In this document: piece by piece, positions 30,012 to 40,050 of the stretch
Position numbering within the stretch: the first letter of the stretch is position 1
Layout: every line of letters starts with the position of its first letter
DNA from: Rhodanobacteraceae bacterium
GTDB lineage: Bacteria; Pseudomonadota; Gammaproteobacteria; Xanthomonadales; Ahniellaceae
Assembly: GCA_016708465.1 (NCBI GenBank)
Contig: JADJFT010000001.1
Coordinates: forward strand, 434,001 to 498,000
Length of the DNA stretch: 64,000 nt
Direction: 5' to 3'
Made by a program: the position numbers and the translations under genes
Notes under the pieces: generated by a model
What the model was told of the DNA's origin: nothing
The model's input: only the letters and a program-made list of their open reading frames with translations
The model's database searches: none

Positions 30012-30883
30012 ATGTTGTGGAAGCGCGGTCGTCGTAGTGACAACGTGGTCGGTGCCGACGCCGGCGGTGGTCCGCGCATGCCGGGCGGTCGCGGCGGCAT
30101 GGGCATTGGCGGTTTGCTGATCGTGGTCGTGGTCGCGCTGTTCCTCGGCAAGAATCCCGCCGAACTGTTGAGCCTGCTCGGCGGCGGCGCTGGTCCGACA
30201 ACGCAAAGCGACGCACCGATCGACGCTGCGCCGCAGGCGTTGCCCGAGAACGAGGAAACCGATTTCGTGCGCGCCATCCTGGGCAGCACCGAAGATGTCT
30301 GGTCAAAGGCGTTCGAAGGCGGACGCTACCCGGCACCGAAACTGGTCCTGTTCTCTGATTCGGTGTCCTCGGCTTGCGGTAGTGCCACGTCGTCGGTTGG
30401 CCCGTTCTATTGTTCGGGTGACCAGCGCGTCTATCTGGACACCGCTTTCTTTAACGACATGACCCGCCAACTCAACGCGCCCGGCGAATTCGCACGCGCC
30501 TACGTGATCGCGCACGAGGTCGGCCATCACATCCAGAACGTCACCGGCGTGATGCAACGCACCGCGAAGCTGCGTGCGCAGGGTGAGGAAATGGAGGGCG
30601 CCGATGGCCTCAGCGTGCGCCAGGAACTGCAGGCCGACTGCTACGCCGGAGTCTGGGCCAATCACGCGCAACGCCAGTTGCAGTGGCTCGAAGCCGGCGA
30701 CGTCGAATCCGCCCTCAATGCCGCCACCGCCATCGGTGACGACCGCCTGCAACAGCAGTCTCGCGGCCAAGTCGTCCCCGACTCATTTACTCATGGCAGC
30801 AGCGCCCAACGCGTCCGCTGGTTCCGCATCGGCATGGAATCCGGCGACGCGGCGGCGACACGTTTGCGGTGCAACGGCTGTAA
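30012..30883 (+). CDS. ypfJ: Neutral zinc metallopeptidase, YpfJ/KPN_00522 family (frameshift at the C-terminus)
   Basis: Membrane-anchored putative zinc peptidase of unclear substrate. The start MLWKRGRRSDNV at 30012 has a strong AGGAG site. A transmembrane helix lies near residues 35-55 (IGGLLIVVVVALFLG). The zinc motif HEVGHH is in AYVIAHEVGHHIQNVTG with a downstream Glu in RQELQADCYAGVW. After ESGDAA, near 30855, one frame runs into the tRNA gene, while another gives DTFAVQRL and stops at TAA 30881-30883. The DTF-x-x-x-x-L ending is common in the family, so I take that as the true terminus. About 290 residues. Confidence 0.9.
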
Positions 30884-30890
30884 CCGAAAT

Positions 30891-30977
30891 TGGCGGAGAG
30901 AGGGATTCAACCCACGGTGACATCGCTGCCACGCCGGTTTTCAAGACCGGTGCCTTAAACCGCTCGGCCATCTCTCC
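30891..30977 (-). tRNA. tRNA-Ser (anticodon UGA), T arm defective in this sequence
   Basis: Class II tRNA with 3' CCA. Acceptor GGAGAGA pairs with TCTCTCC; the anticodon stem CCGGT/ACCGG encloses CTTGAAA, giving anticodon TGA; the long variable arm GTGGC-AGCGAT-GTCAC is present. The T arm reads GTGGG-TTGAAT-CCC and then directly the acceptor strand. Against the canonical GTGGG-TTCGAAT-CCCAC it lacks one loop base and two stem bases. This is either an assembly error or a damaged gene. It lies 51 bases after serS. Confidence 0.85.
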
Positions 30978-31028
30978 GTGATGCTTCCGGCGGTCGCGGG
31001 GCGCCGGTTGGGGTGCGAGTCTAACCGA

Positions 31029-32304
31029 TCAGGCGATGTATCTGGCGCCGCCCTGTATCGGCGCAGCGCTTCGGGGACAGTGACTCGAGCCATCTTCGTT
31101 CTGATAGTTCTCGATCACCGCGATCATTGCCCGCCCGACAGCGACGCCGGAGCCATTCAAGGTGTGCACGAGTTCGGGTTTGCCGGTTTCCGGATTGCGC
31201 CAGCGTGCCTGCATACGCCGTGACTGGAAGCTTTCGCAGTTTGAGCACGAGCTGATCTCACGGTATTTGTTTTCTGAGGGCAGCCAGACTTCGAGGTCGT
31301 AGGTCTTGGTCGCGCCGAAGCCCATATCGCCAGTGCAGAGCAGCATGCGTCGATACGGCAGACCGAGTTTTTCAAGCACGACTTCGGCGCAACGCGTCAT
31401 CCGCTCGTGTTCGTCGTCGCTCTGCGCCGGCGTGGTGATACTGACCAATTCGACCTTCTCGAACTGGTGCTGACGGATCATGCCGCGGGTGTCGCGGCCA
31501 GCCGAACCGGCCTCGGCGCGAAAGCACATCGAATGCGCGGTCATGCGCAGTGGCAGGGTTTCGGCAGCAACTATTTCGTCGCGAACGATATTGGTCAGCG
31601 GCACTTCGAAGTTGGGATCAGGTAACGCCGATCTTCGCCGGCGGTCGCGAACAGATCGTCCTCGAACTTCGGCAGCTGGCCGGTGCCGCGCATACTGGCG
31701 GCGTTGACCATCAACGGCACGTTGGTTTCTAGGTAGCCGTGTTCCTGCGTGTGCAGGTCCAGCATGAATTGCGCGAGCGCGCGATGCAGGCGAGCAAGTT
31801 CACCGCGCAGCACGGTAAATCGTGCGCCGGACAGCTTCGCGGCGGTTTCGGCATCCAGCCAGCCTTTGCGCGCGCCCAGATCGACATGATCCTTTGGTGT
31901 AAAGCAAACTGGCGCGGCGTGCCACGACGATGCTGTTCGACATTGCCCAGCTCGTCCGACCCGAGCGGCACCGACTCATGCGGAAGGTTCGGCACGTTCA
32001 AAGCCAGCGTCTCGATCTCGGCCAGCAGTTCGGCCTGACGCTGCTCGCTCGCCTTCAACTCGTCGCCGATGCTCGCGACTTCGGCCATCAGCGCCGACGT
32101 GTCCTCACCCTTGCTCTTCGCAATCCCGATTGCCTTGGAACGGGTATTGCGCAGGTTCTGCAGTTCTTGGGTGCGCGTCTGGATGCGCTTGCGCTCGGCC
32201 TCCACCGCTTCAAAGGCAGCAACATCAATCACGAAGCCGCGCTTGGTGAGCAGCAGCGCTGCGGTTTCGGCGAGCTTGGTGCGGAACAGGACCGGATCGA
32301 GCAT
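31029..32304 (-). CDS. serS: Serine--tRNA ligase (several frameshifts)
   Basis: Charges tRNA-Ser. The start MLDPVLFRTKLAET at 32304 leads into the N-terminal coiled-coil arm (ERKRIQTRTQELQNLRN). The catalytic class II domain follows in other frames: GARKGWLDAETA, YLETNVPLMVN, then motif 2 CFRAEAGSAGRDTRGMIRQH and motif 3 HTLNGSGVAVGRAM. Breaks lie near 31905, 31620, 31095 and 31062; the short stretch between the last two reads VTVPEALRRY in another frame, as expected before the C-terminus. The extent is one base over a multiple of three, about 425 residues, the normal size. SerS is essential, so I infer sequencing errors. It lies directly upstream of tRNA-Ser. Confidence 0.9.
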
Positions 32305-32368
32305 GGCAAATCCCATGAAAAAGGCCGCGGATTATCGCTCGCGGCCCTGCTTTCACTCAATGACGAAT

Positions 32369-32942
32369 TCAGGCGTTCGCCGGTTTCACCAGTTTGGCGA
32401 TGACCAGACGCCAACAACCCCCCGACACCATGCTCGCGCGCGCCGACCATCGCGAAATCACGCGGGAAGGAGTACCACGTGAACTGCGTCACAGCGACCG
32501 CTAGTCAAGCGAAAACGCCGATCACTGTCGCAACACCGACACGCTTGGCGTAACTGCCCGGAATGGCGCCGAGCACGACCGCCAACATGAACGCGGCGAT
32601 GGTCGAGGTCAGCAATTTATGCAATATCTGCGGAACCATGTTTGCCGGATCACCCGGAAGCCCATTGCCGTGATAGACGACGAACGCATACGGGCCGACT
32701 TTGGCTTTCTCCGCCCAAGCCTTGGCCTTGGCCTCGTCACCGTGGTCGCCAAGATTCATGCTCGGCAACAGGTAAATGCCGTCACCCTGCGTGAATTCAC
32801 TCTGCATCGCCGACATCACCACCTGCTCGCCGGCGACTTCGTTCTTGAAGTCGACAACACCGAGTGGCGTCAGCATGTGAAAGATTGCACCCCACATCCA
32901 CACCAGAATGCCGGCAATGACCGCGGCTAGAACTTTCTTCAT
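32369..32942 (-). CDS. Membrane protein of unknown function (in-frame TGA and a frameshift)
   Basis: Not recognised at family level. The start MKKVLAAVIAGILVWMWG gives an N-terminal hydrophobic helix; a second hydrophobic region is TSTIAAFMLAVVLGAIPG. After VGVATVIGVFA a TGA at 32505-32507 interrupts the frame, but the same frame continues LAVAVTQFTWYSFPRDFAMVG. TGG at that position would give a continuous protein. A six-G run near 32420 then shifts the frame, after which RLVIAKLVKPANA ends at 32369. Together the pieces make about 191 residues. The gene lies between crcB and serS in the ftsK-lolA-rarA-crcB-serS direction. Confidence 0.6.
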
Positions 32943-33017
32943 ATCGATCTCCCCATCGAGCGCGGAATGCGCAGACGGAAACTACGCGATTCGCCACACC
33001 TGTCAACGGGTGTCGAT

Positions 33018-33407
33018 TCAATGCGGAAAAGCAACCTGCCCCAGCTTCCAGCCGGCTGCGACCGCAAGTACACCAACGGCCACATGCGCGAGCACGGTCA
33101 ATGCGAATAGATCGATACGATTTGCGCGCAGTAGCTGGAAGCCTTCGACACCAAGCGCCGAAAACGTCGTCAGTCCGCCCAGAAAGCCGACCATCAACAG
33201 GTTGCGCCACCACAATGCGCCCTGCAGGCGCGTATCCAGCCAGACCAGTAGTACCCCGGCCAGAAAACAGCCGATCACCTTCACCGCAAACGTGGCCGCC
33301 GGCAAGCCGTACCAGCCTTGGCGCACAAACCACTGGTTGATGCCATAACGCGTGCTGGCACCCAACGCGCCGCCGCTCGCGACCGCGATCAGATTCGTCC
33401 AACTCAT
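33018..33407 (-). CDS. crcB: Fluoride efflux channel CrcB
   Basis: Small dimeric membrane channel that expels fluoride. The 129-residue protein from ATG 33407 (MSWTNLIAVASGGALGASTR) has four hydrophobic helices and the family signature GFLGGLTTFSALGVEG near residue 75. Its ATG overlaps the restored rarA stop (ATGA). An upstream in-frame extension, beginning YRPTGNGIEARI, is really the C-terminus of rarA read through a frameshift. The frame from the ATG is intact. Confidence 0.92.
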   Translation of the reverse strand: MSWTNLIAVASGGALGASTRYGINQWFVRQGWYGLPAATFAVKVIGCFLAGVLLVWLDTRLQGALWWRNLLMVGFLGGLTTFSALGVEGFQLLRANRIDLFALTVLAHVAVGVLAVAAGWKLGQVAFPH

Positions 33408-34738
33408 CCTTGCACCGCCTTGGCGCGTTCTGCACGGATTTGTTCCGAGCCGCTCGCGAATACGCGCTTCGATGCCATTGCCGGTGGGTCGATACAACCG
33501 CTGCTCGCCAAGTTCATCCGGGAAACACCGCTGGTCTTAAGCGATGCCACCGGCGACGTCCGGATCATACTGATAATTGCCGCCGTAGCCGAGTTCCTTC
33601 ATCAGCTTGTCGGCGCATTACGTAACGCCACCGGCACCGGCAGTGAACCGGTGCGGCGCAACCAGTTTTCGTGCCGCGCCATAGGCTGCGTAGGCGGCAT
33701 TGCTCTTTGGCGCCATCGCCAAGTAGACGGCAACATTCGCGAGCGCCAAATCGCCCTCTGGACTGCCTTGACGGTCGTAGGCATCCCAAGCAGCGATCGT
33801 CTTTTCGAGCGCGGAAGGATCAGCCAGACCAATATCCTCAACCGCCATCCGCGTCAGTCGGCGCGCCAGATAGGCCGGATCGCAGCCGCCATCGAACATG
33901 CGCGCGATCCAGTACAGCGCGGCATCCGGATTGGAATTGCGCACCGACTTGTGCAGCGCCGAAATCTGATCGTAGAAAACCTCACCACCCTTGTCGAAAC
34001 GACGCACGCGATCGGCCAGCACCTGATCCAGCACATTCGCTTCGATGCGCCCGTGGTCGGCAAGCTCGGCGGCGATTTCGAGCAGCGTCAGGCCGCGACG
34101 CACGTCGCCATCGGCGGCGCGCGCAATCTCGTGCAGGGCCGCCGCATCGATCTGCAGATCGAACGCGCCGAGACCGTGCTCAGCATCCGCCAGCGCCCGC
34201 TGCAACGCCTGCACAATCGCCTCGACTGAGACCATCTCCAGCACATGCACGCGGCAGCGCGACAACAGCGCCGAGTTCAACTCGAACGATGGGTTCTCGG
34301 TGGTCGCGCCGACAAACACGATGGTGCCGCGTTCGATATGCGGCAGGAACGCGTCCTGTTGCGCCTTGTTGAATCGATGCACCTCGTCGACGAACAGCAC
34401 CGTACGCCGTCCGGCAGCGAAATACTTTGCTGCTTCGGCCAGCGCTGCACGCACCTCCGCAAGACCGCCCAGAACTGCCGAGATCGACAGAAACTCCGCC
34501 TCACCATATCGCGCCAGCACGCGCGCCAGGCTGGTCTTTCCGCAACCTGGCGGGCCCCACAAAATCATCGAATGTACGTGCCCGGATTCAATCGCGCGGC
34601 GGAACGCGGTGCCCGACGCCAACAAGCGCTCCTGCCCGACGAAATCATCCAGCGACCGCGGTCGCATGCGCTCGGCCAGCGGCTTCAGGTTTCGGGTTCA
34701 GGCAGTAGATCGGGTTGCACAGTGCGGCGTTTTGTCAT
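33404..34738 (-). CDS. rarA: Replication-associated recombination protein A (several disruptions)
   Basis: AAA+ ATPase (MgsA/RarA) acting at stalled replication forks with clamp-loader-like architecture. The start MTKRRTVQPDLLPEPET at 34738 is followed by a one-base loss near 34694, then LKPLAERMRPRSLDDFVGQ. Walker A is WGPPGCGKTSLA, Walker B LFVDEVHRFNKAQQD, sensor VGATTENPSFELN. The C-terminal domain ends across frames: VALRNAPT, then KLMKELGYGGNYQYDPD, an in-frame TAA near 33540 where Leu is expected, DQRCFPDELGEQRLYRPTG, and finally EQIRAERAKAVQG with a TGA overlapping crcB. Total length is a multiple of three, about 444 residues. I infer errors. Confidence 0.9.
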
Positions 34739-34754
34739 TCGCCGAGTGTAATGC

Positions 34755-35396
34755 TCACTGCAAGGGAATGGCCTCGGCGCCCGCGGTCGCCTCGCCGATC
34801 ACATCCACGCCTTCCGGCGGCGTGAACTTGAAGGTATCGGCAGCGAGTGTCGGGTTACGTTGCCAGTTCGAAAAGATCCATTCGGTGCGGTTGCCAAGCA
34901 AATCTTCGAGCAACATGCGCTTTGGACCGTTCGCGTCGAAACCAATTTCGATCCGCTTGAACGACTGTTCCTCGGCGCGCGCCACCATCGCGAGCCACGA
35001 CAGGGAATCGCGATCCTTGAGGTTGTGCACGACGTAATCGCGATCAAGTTGCGACAAATCGACCAGCAAGGTCAGCGGCGACTGTGATTCTTCGGTGGAC
35101 TGGTTGCGCACCGTCACCTGTTCAAGGTCTTCGTCGTAGATCCAGACGTTGTTGCCATCGGCAACGATCAGTTGCGGGAATGGATCTTCATACTGCCAGC
35201 GGAACTGGCGCGGCGCAGCCAGCGCCAAGGTGCCCTGCGACGCTTCCTGCACGCTGCCATTTGCATCCGAGGTGGTCTGTGTGAATTCGCCACTCAATAC
35301 ATCAAGTCTGTTCGCGAAGGCTTCGAGGCGCGCACGCGCATCGGCGGCGAAAACGCTATTCGCAAACAGCAGCAGAAGCGGGATCAGCAATCGCAT
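34755..35396 (-). CDS. lolA: Outer-membrane lipoprotein carrier protein LolA
   Basis: Periplasmic chaperone that carries lipoproteins from LolCDE to LolB. The start MRLLIPLLLLFANSVFA at 35396 encodes a signal peptide cleaved before ADARARLEAF. The LolA fold is seen in GEFTQTTSDANGSVQEASQG, FRWQYEDPFPQLIVADGNNVWIYD and EQVTVRN. About 213 residues. It lies between ftsK and rarA, the conserved order. The frame is intact. Confidence 0.93.
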   Translation of the reverse strand: MRLLIPLLLLFANSVFAADARARLEAFANRLDVLSGEFTQTTSDANGSVQEASQGTLALAAPRQFRWQYEDPFPQLIVADGNNVWIYDEDLEQVTVRNQSTEESQSPLTLLVDLSQLDRDYVVHNLKDRDSLSWLAMVARAEEQSFKRIEIGFDANGPKRMLLEDLLGNRTEWIFSNWQRNPTLAADTFKFTPPEGVDVIGEATAGAEAIPLQ

Positions 35397-35494
35397 CGAC
35401 GTCTCCAAAGCGCATGTTCAACAGGCGCGCCGCCGTCCGGCACACCCAAGGGATAGCGACATTGTGGGCGTCGACCCTGAACCCCACTTGAGGC

Positions 35495-37818
35495 TCAGTC
35501 CTTTGGCGGCGGTGGCGCCAGCACTTCGCGATTGACGTTGTGACTGGGTCCGCTGACGATACCGGCCGCTTCCATAACTTCAATGAGCCGCGCAGCACGG
35601 TTGTAGCCGATCTTCAGACGGCGCTGAACACCTGAGATTGAGGCGCGCCGAGATTCGGTGACAATTCGCACGGCTTGATCGTAGAGCGCATCCGATTCAC
35701 CGCCAGCGCCTTCCGAATCGGCCTCGGGCAAGCCAGTCGCACCAATCACCTGGCCGTCGCCGAGCATCTGCACCTCGTCGAGCACGCCTGGGATGTAGTC
35801 TGGCTTATTGGACATCGAACGCAGATGCTTGACGACACGATGCACCTCATCGTCACTGACGAACGCGCCGTGCACCCGCTCTGGCGTCGCTGTGCCGGGC
35901 GGCAGATAGAGCATGTCGCCGTGTCCGAGCAACTGCTCAGCACCGCTCTGATCGAGGATGGTGCGCGAATCGATCTTGCTCGATACCTGGAACGCGATGC
36001 GAGTGGGAATATTGGCCTTGATCAGACCGGTGATCACGTCGACCGACGGTCGCTGCGTTGCCAGGATTAGATGAATTCCGGCGGCGCGCGCTTTCTGTGC
36101 GAGCCGCGCGATGAGTTCCTCGACCTTCTTGCCGACGATCATCATCATGTCGGCGAATTCGTCGATGATCACCACGATATAAGGCAAGGTCTGGAGCGGC
36201 TCTGCCGACAGCTGCGGCATGTCCGGCATCGGTTTGAACAGCGGATCAAGGATTGGATGGCCGCTGTGTTCGGCGTCCTGAATTTTTTTGTTGAAGCCAC
36301 CAAGATTGCGCACGCCGACTGCCGCCATCAGCTTGTAGCGCCGTTCCATTTCCGCCACGCACCAGCGCAGGCCGTTTGCGGCTTCCTTCATGTCGGTGAC
36401 GACCGGCGCCAGCAGATGCGGAATACCTTGATAGACCGACAGTTCCAGCATCTTCGGGTCGATCATCAACATGCGCACGTCTTGCGCGGTGGCTTTGTAG
36501 AGCAGCGACAGCACCATCGCATTCAAGGCAACAGATTTGCCGGAACCGGTCGTGCCAGCCACCAGCAGATGCGGCATTCTGGCCAAATCGACCACACTCG
36601 GGCGTCCACCGATGTCCTTGCCAAGCGCCAGCGCCAACGGCGAACCCAACTTGTCGTATTCCTTGGAGCGCAAGATCTCGGAGAGATAAACGATCTCGCG
36701 ATTGACGTTAGGAATTTCCAGACCAATCACTGACTTGCCTGGAATCACGTCGACCACGCGCACAGATTGCACGCTCAGACCGCGCGCGATGTCCTTGTCG
36801 AGATTGCTGATCTGGCCGCCGCGCACGCCGGGTGCCGGTTGCATCTCGAAACGCGTAATCACCGGTCCCGGATAGGCACCGACGACTTGTGCATCGATCT
36901 TGAAATCACGCAGCTTGAACTCGACTTGGCGCGACAGTGTTTCCAGCGTTTCTTCGGAATAACCTTTCGGCTGCGGTTTGGGGTCATCGAGCAAGGAGAG
37001 TGGCGGCAATTCACCCGCCGGCAGCGAATTGAACAACGGGATCTGCAATTCGCGCTCGGCACGCTCACTCTTCTCGACGACCGGCGTCGGCTGCTCGATC
37101 CTCAGCGGTTCGCGCTTGGCCTGTTTCACCTTCTCGACCTTGCGAACCTCTTCACGTTCCTCACGCACTTCGCGCACGGCACGGCGTTCTTCGCGGCCTT
37201 CCAAAAGCTGCGCAGCTTCATCGCCGCATTCAGCACGCTAGCGCCGATCGCCTCCATCAATCGGAACCAGGACAGTCCGGTAAACAACGTCAGCATGACT
37301 AAGAAAATCGTCAGCAGGAACATCGTTGCACCGAGTTCGCCGGCAGCCGACCGCAACAAATCACCGAACAGGGCGCCGACCACACCACCGGCATTCGCAG
37401 GCAACGGTGACGCCGCTTCGAAAAAATGCAGGTGCGCGAGCCCTGCCCCGCTCGCAATCCAACCGGCGGCACCAAGTAGCAACCAAGCGGAATCATGCCG
37501 AGTTCCCGGCAGCGCCGACTCGTCGCGGATCAAGCGCCACGCGATCGCCGCCAACATCAGTGGAAACGCGAAGGCCATGCCACCGAAGAAGTACAGGCTG
37601 AGGTCAGCAATCCAGGCACCGACGCTGCCGCCAAGATTCCGAATCGGCGCATCCGAACCGGCATGAGACCAACCCGGATCGCTGGGCTGATAGGTGTAGA
37701 GACAGACGCCGAGGTAGACGATCAACGGAATCAGCATCAACACTGCGGCTTCGCGCAGGCGCTGTTCCCAGATCGATGGTTCGGCGGCGGCGGCCGGCTC
37801 CTTGCTGCGATTCGTCAC
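35495..37818 (-). CDS. ftsK: DNA translocase FtsK (frameshift in the linker)
   Basis: Septal DNA pump that resolves chromosome dimers with XerCD. The N-terminus (MTNRSKEPAAAAEPSIWEQR) has four transmembrane segments. A charged linker of Arg/Glu repeats follows, then the motor with Walker A GTTGSGKSVALNAMV and Walker B YIVVIIDEFADMMMIVG, and the DNA-reading gamma winged helix RRASISGVQRRLKIGYNRAA. The frames meet near 37210 at the start of the linker, where LRSFWKAAKNAV in one frame gives way to LLEGREERRAVREVRE in the other. The extent is two bases over a multiple of three, about 774 residues. The linker is short compared with E. coli FtsK. Confidence 0.93.
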
Positions 37819-37957
37819 GTGTTCCCGATGCGTTATGGATCATGCTGACGTCATCCGACGACCGCCATCATCCGAGCCTTGATATCGATGCCGCGCACCC
37901 GCATGCTGCAGGCTTATCGCCGCACGCCGGCACCCGAACGTCACCATGGAATCATAC

Positions 37958-38915
37958 ATGAGCACCTCGAAGCACTGCCGCCTGTTAATCTCGGCTCCGG
38001 CCCGGCCGGTTACACCGCTGCCGTCCATGCTGCGCGCGCCAACCTCAAACCGGTACTCATCACCGGCATGGCGCAGGGCGGTCAATTGATGACCACCACC
38101 GAAGTCGATAACTGGCCCGGCGACGCCCACGGCTTGCTCGGACCAGACTTGATGACGCGCATGCAAGCCCATGCCGAGCGTTTCAACACCGAGATCGTGT
38201 TCGACCATATCCACACCGCCGACCTTGGCGCCCGTCCATTCCGGCTGATCGGCGACAACGGCGAATACACCGCGGATGCCTGATCATCGCCACCGGCGCG
38301 ACTGCGAAATACCTTGGTCTGCCTTCCGAGGATGCGTTCAAAGGCAAGGGTGTTTCCGCCTGCGCCACCTGCGACGGCTTCTTCTATCGCAATCAGAAGG
38401 TCGCCGTCATTGGCGGCGGCAACACGGCGGTCGAGGAGGCGCTGTACCTGTCGAACATCTGCCGCAAGGTTACCCTCGTGCATCGGCGTGACAAGCTCAA
38501 GGCCGAGAAAATCTTGCAAGACAAGCTGTTCGAGAAAGCGGCCGCCGGAAAGATCGAACTGATCTGGGATCACGCGCTCGATGAAGTACTCGGCGACGAA
38601 TCTGGCGTCACCGGCATGCGCATCCGCCATGTCGACAACGGCTCGACACGCGAGTTGCCGTTGATGGGCGTGTTCATTGCCATCGGTCATTCGCCGAATA
38701 CACAACTGTTCGATGGCCAACTCGACATGAAGAATGGCTATTTGCGTGTACATACCGGCATAGACGGCGGCGCGACTGCGACCAGTATTGCTGGCGTATT
38801 CGCAGCGGGTGATGTCGCTGATCAGGTCTATCGCCAAGCCATTACCTCGGCTGGATTCGGTTGTATGGCCGCACTCGATGCCGAGAAATATCTCGACCAA
38901 ATCGGTCTGAGTTGA
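37958..38915 (+). CDS. trxB: Thioredoxin reductase (frameshifts)
   Basis: FAD enzyme that reduces thioredoxin with NADPH. The start is ATG 37958 (MSTSKHCRLLI), or ATG 37946 four codons earlier. The frame breaks near 37995, after which GSGPAGYTAAVHAARANLKP is the FAD motif, and again near 38283 (GEYTADA to LIIATGATAKYLGLP). The redox site is CATCDGFFY, the NADPH motif VIGGGNTAVEEALYLS, and the C-terminal FAD motif GVFAAGDVADQVYRQA. The extent is one base over a multiple of three, about 319 residues, the normal length. It is divergent from ftsK. Confidence 0.92.
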
Positions 38916-38922
38916 TTCTGGC

Positions 38923-40050
38923 GTGTCGCTCGCCGTCCACTGGCTCGATCGGATCGATGCGGTGCCGGCGACGGACTGGAATGCGCTGTGCGGTGACGAT
39001 CATCCATTCGTCGCCCATGCATTCCTGAATGCGATCGAAGCATCCGACAGCCTGCGTAGCGATCTCGGCTGGTGCGCGGAGCACCTGACGCTTTGGCGCG
39101 ATAACCGTTTGGTCGCCGCAGCACCGACCTACCGCAAGGCCAATTCACACGGCGAATTCGTCTTCGACTTTGCCTTCGCCGATGCCTACGAACGATCAAT
39201 CGGCAACTACTACCCGAAACGCCTCGTTGCGGTGCCGTACTCACCGGTGACCGGCCCTCGACTGCTCGCCAGCACCGACGCTGACCGCCGCGCGCTCGTC
39301 GCGACGCTGGCGACTGACACAGTCTCGCGCGGTTGGTCGTCGGCGCATGTGAATTTTCTGCGCGAATCCGAATGCGATGCTTTCGATGAACAATGGCTGC
39401 CGCGCTGCGACTGGCAATTCCACTGGCACAATCACGGCTATCGCGACTTCGATGATTTCCTCGATGCGTTGAATGCCAAGAAACGCAAAAATATCCGCCA
39501 AGAACGCGCGCGATTGCTCGGCAATGACTGGCGATTCGAACGCCGCCACGGCCAAGAACTCGAAGCCGAGCACATCGATTTCCTGCATCGCTGTTATGTC
39601 CTGACCTTTGCCGACAAGGGCAATACACCATCGTTGACGCGTGATTTCTTCGCACGCATCTGCCGCGATCTGCCGCGACAGACCTTGGCGGTATTCGCAT
39701 ATCGTGGCGATCAGTTACTCGCGAGTTCGTTCCTGCTGCAGTCGGCGAACGTGTTGTACGGACGTTACTGGGGCGGTATCGAGAATGCCCCCGGATTGCA
39801 TTTCGAGACCTGCTACTACCAAGGCATCGAGCACGCGATCGCACAGGGTCTGTCGGTGTTCGAACCCGGCGCCCAAGGCGAGCACAAGATCGCACGCGGC
39901 TTTCTGCCGACGCGCACGCATTCGCGGCATTTTTTCGCGCACCCAGGTTTCCGCAATGCGATTGCTGATTACCTGAAGCGTGAGGCCCGCGAACTCGATC
40001 ACTATCGCGATGCGGTATTGCGACATTCGCCCTACGGGGTGACGGCATGA
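38923..40050 (+). CDS. PF04339 (DUF482) family protein, GNAT/FemAB-like
   Basis: Member of the PF04339 family, related to acyl- or aminoacyl-transferases of the GNAT/FemAB fold; substrate unknown. From the GTG at 38923 (MSLAVHWLDRIDAVPATDWN) the protein has 375 residues. Conserved-looking stretches are NALCGDDHPFVAHAFLNAIE near the N-terminus, the basic KKRKNIRQERARL at mid-length and GRYWGGIENAPGLHFETCYY toward the C-terminus. It lies between trxB and aat and overlaps the aat start by ATGA. The position beside aat, an aminoacyl-transferase, recurs in the order. Confidence 0.82.
   Translation: MSLAVHWLDRIDAVPATDWNALCGDDHPFVAHAFLNAIEASDSLRSDLGWCAEHLTLWRDNRLVAAAPTYRKANSHGEFVFDFAFADAYERSIGNYYPKRLVAVPYSPVTGPRLLASTDADRRALVATLATDTVSRGWSSAHVNFLRESECDAFDEQWLPRCDWQFHWHNHGYRDFDDFLDALNAKKRKNIRQERARLLGNDWRFERRHGQELEAEHIDFLHRCYVLTFADKGNTPSLTRDFFARICRDLPRQTLAVFAYRGDQLLASSFLLQSANVLYGRYWGGIENAPGLHFETCYYQGIEHAIAQGLSVFEPGAQGEHKIARGFLPTRTHSRHFFAHPGFRNAIADYLKREARELDHYRDAVLRHSPYGVTA

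Noticed and set aside
24425..30883. A horizontally acquired island around the sigma/kinase/beta-helix genes
   Set aside because: No integrase, repeats, tRNA attachment site or obvious composition shift was seen; the tRNA-Ser at 30.9 kb ends on the other strand without a repeated tail.
32369..34738. A variant genetic code (TGA or TAA read as sense)
   Set aside because: TGA and TAA end many genes at the expected places (nuoE, ypfJ, prpC, clpA), so the two internal stops are local.
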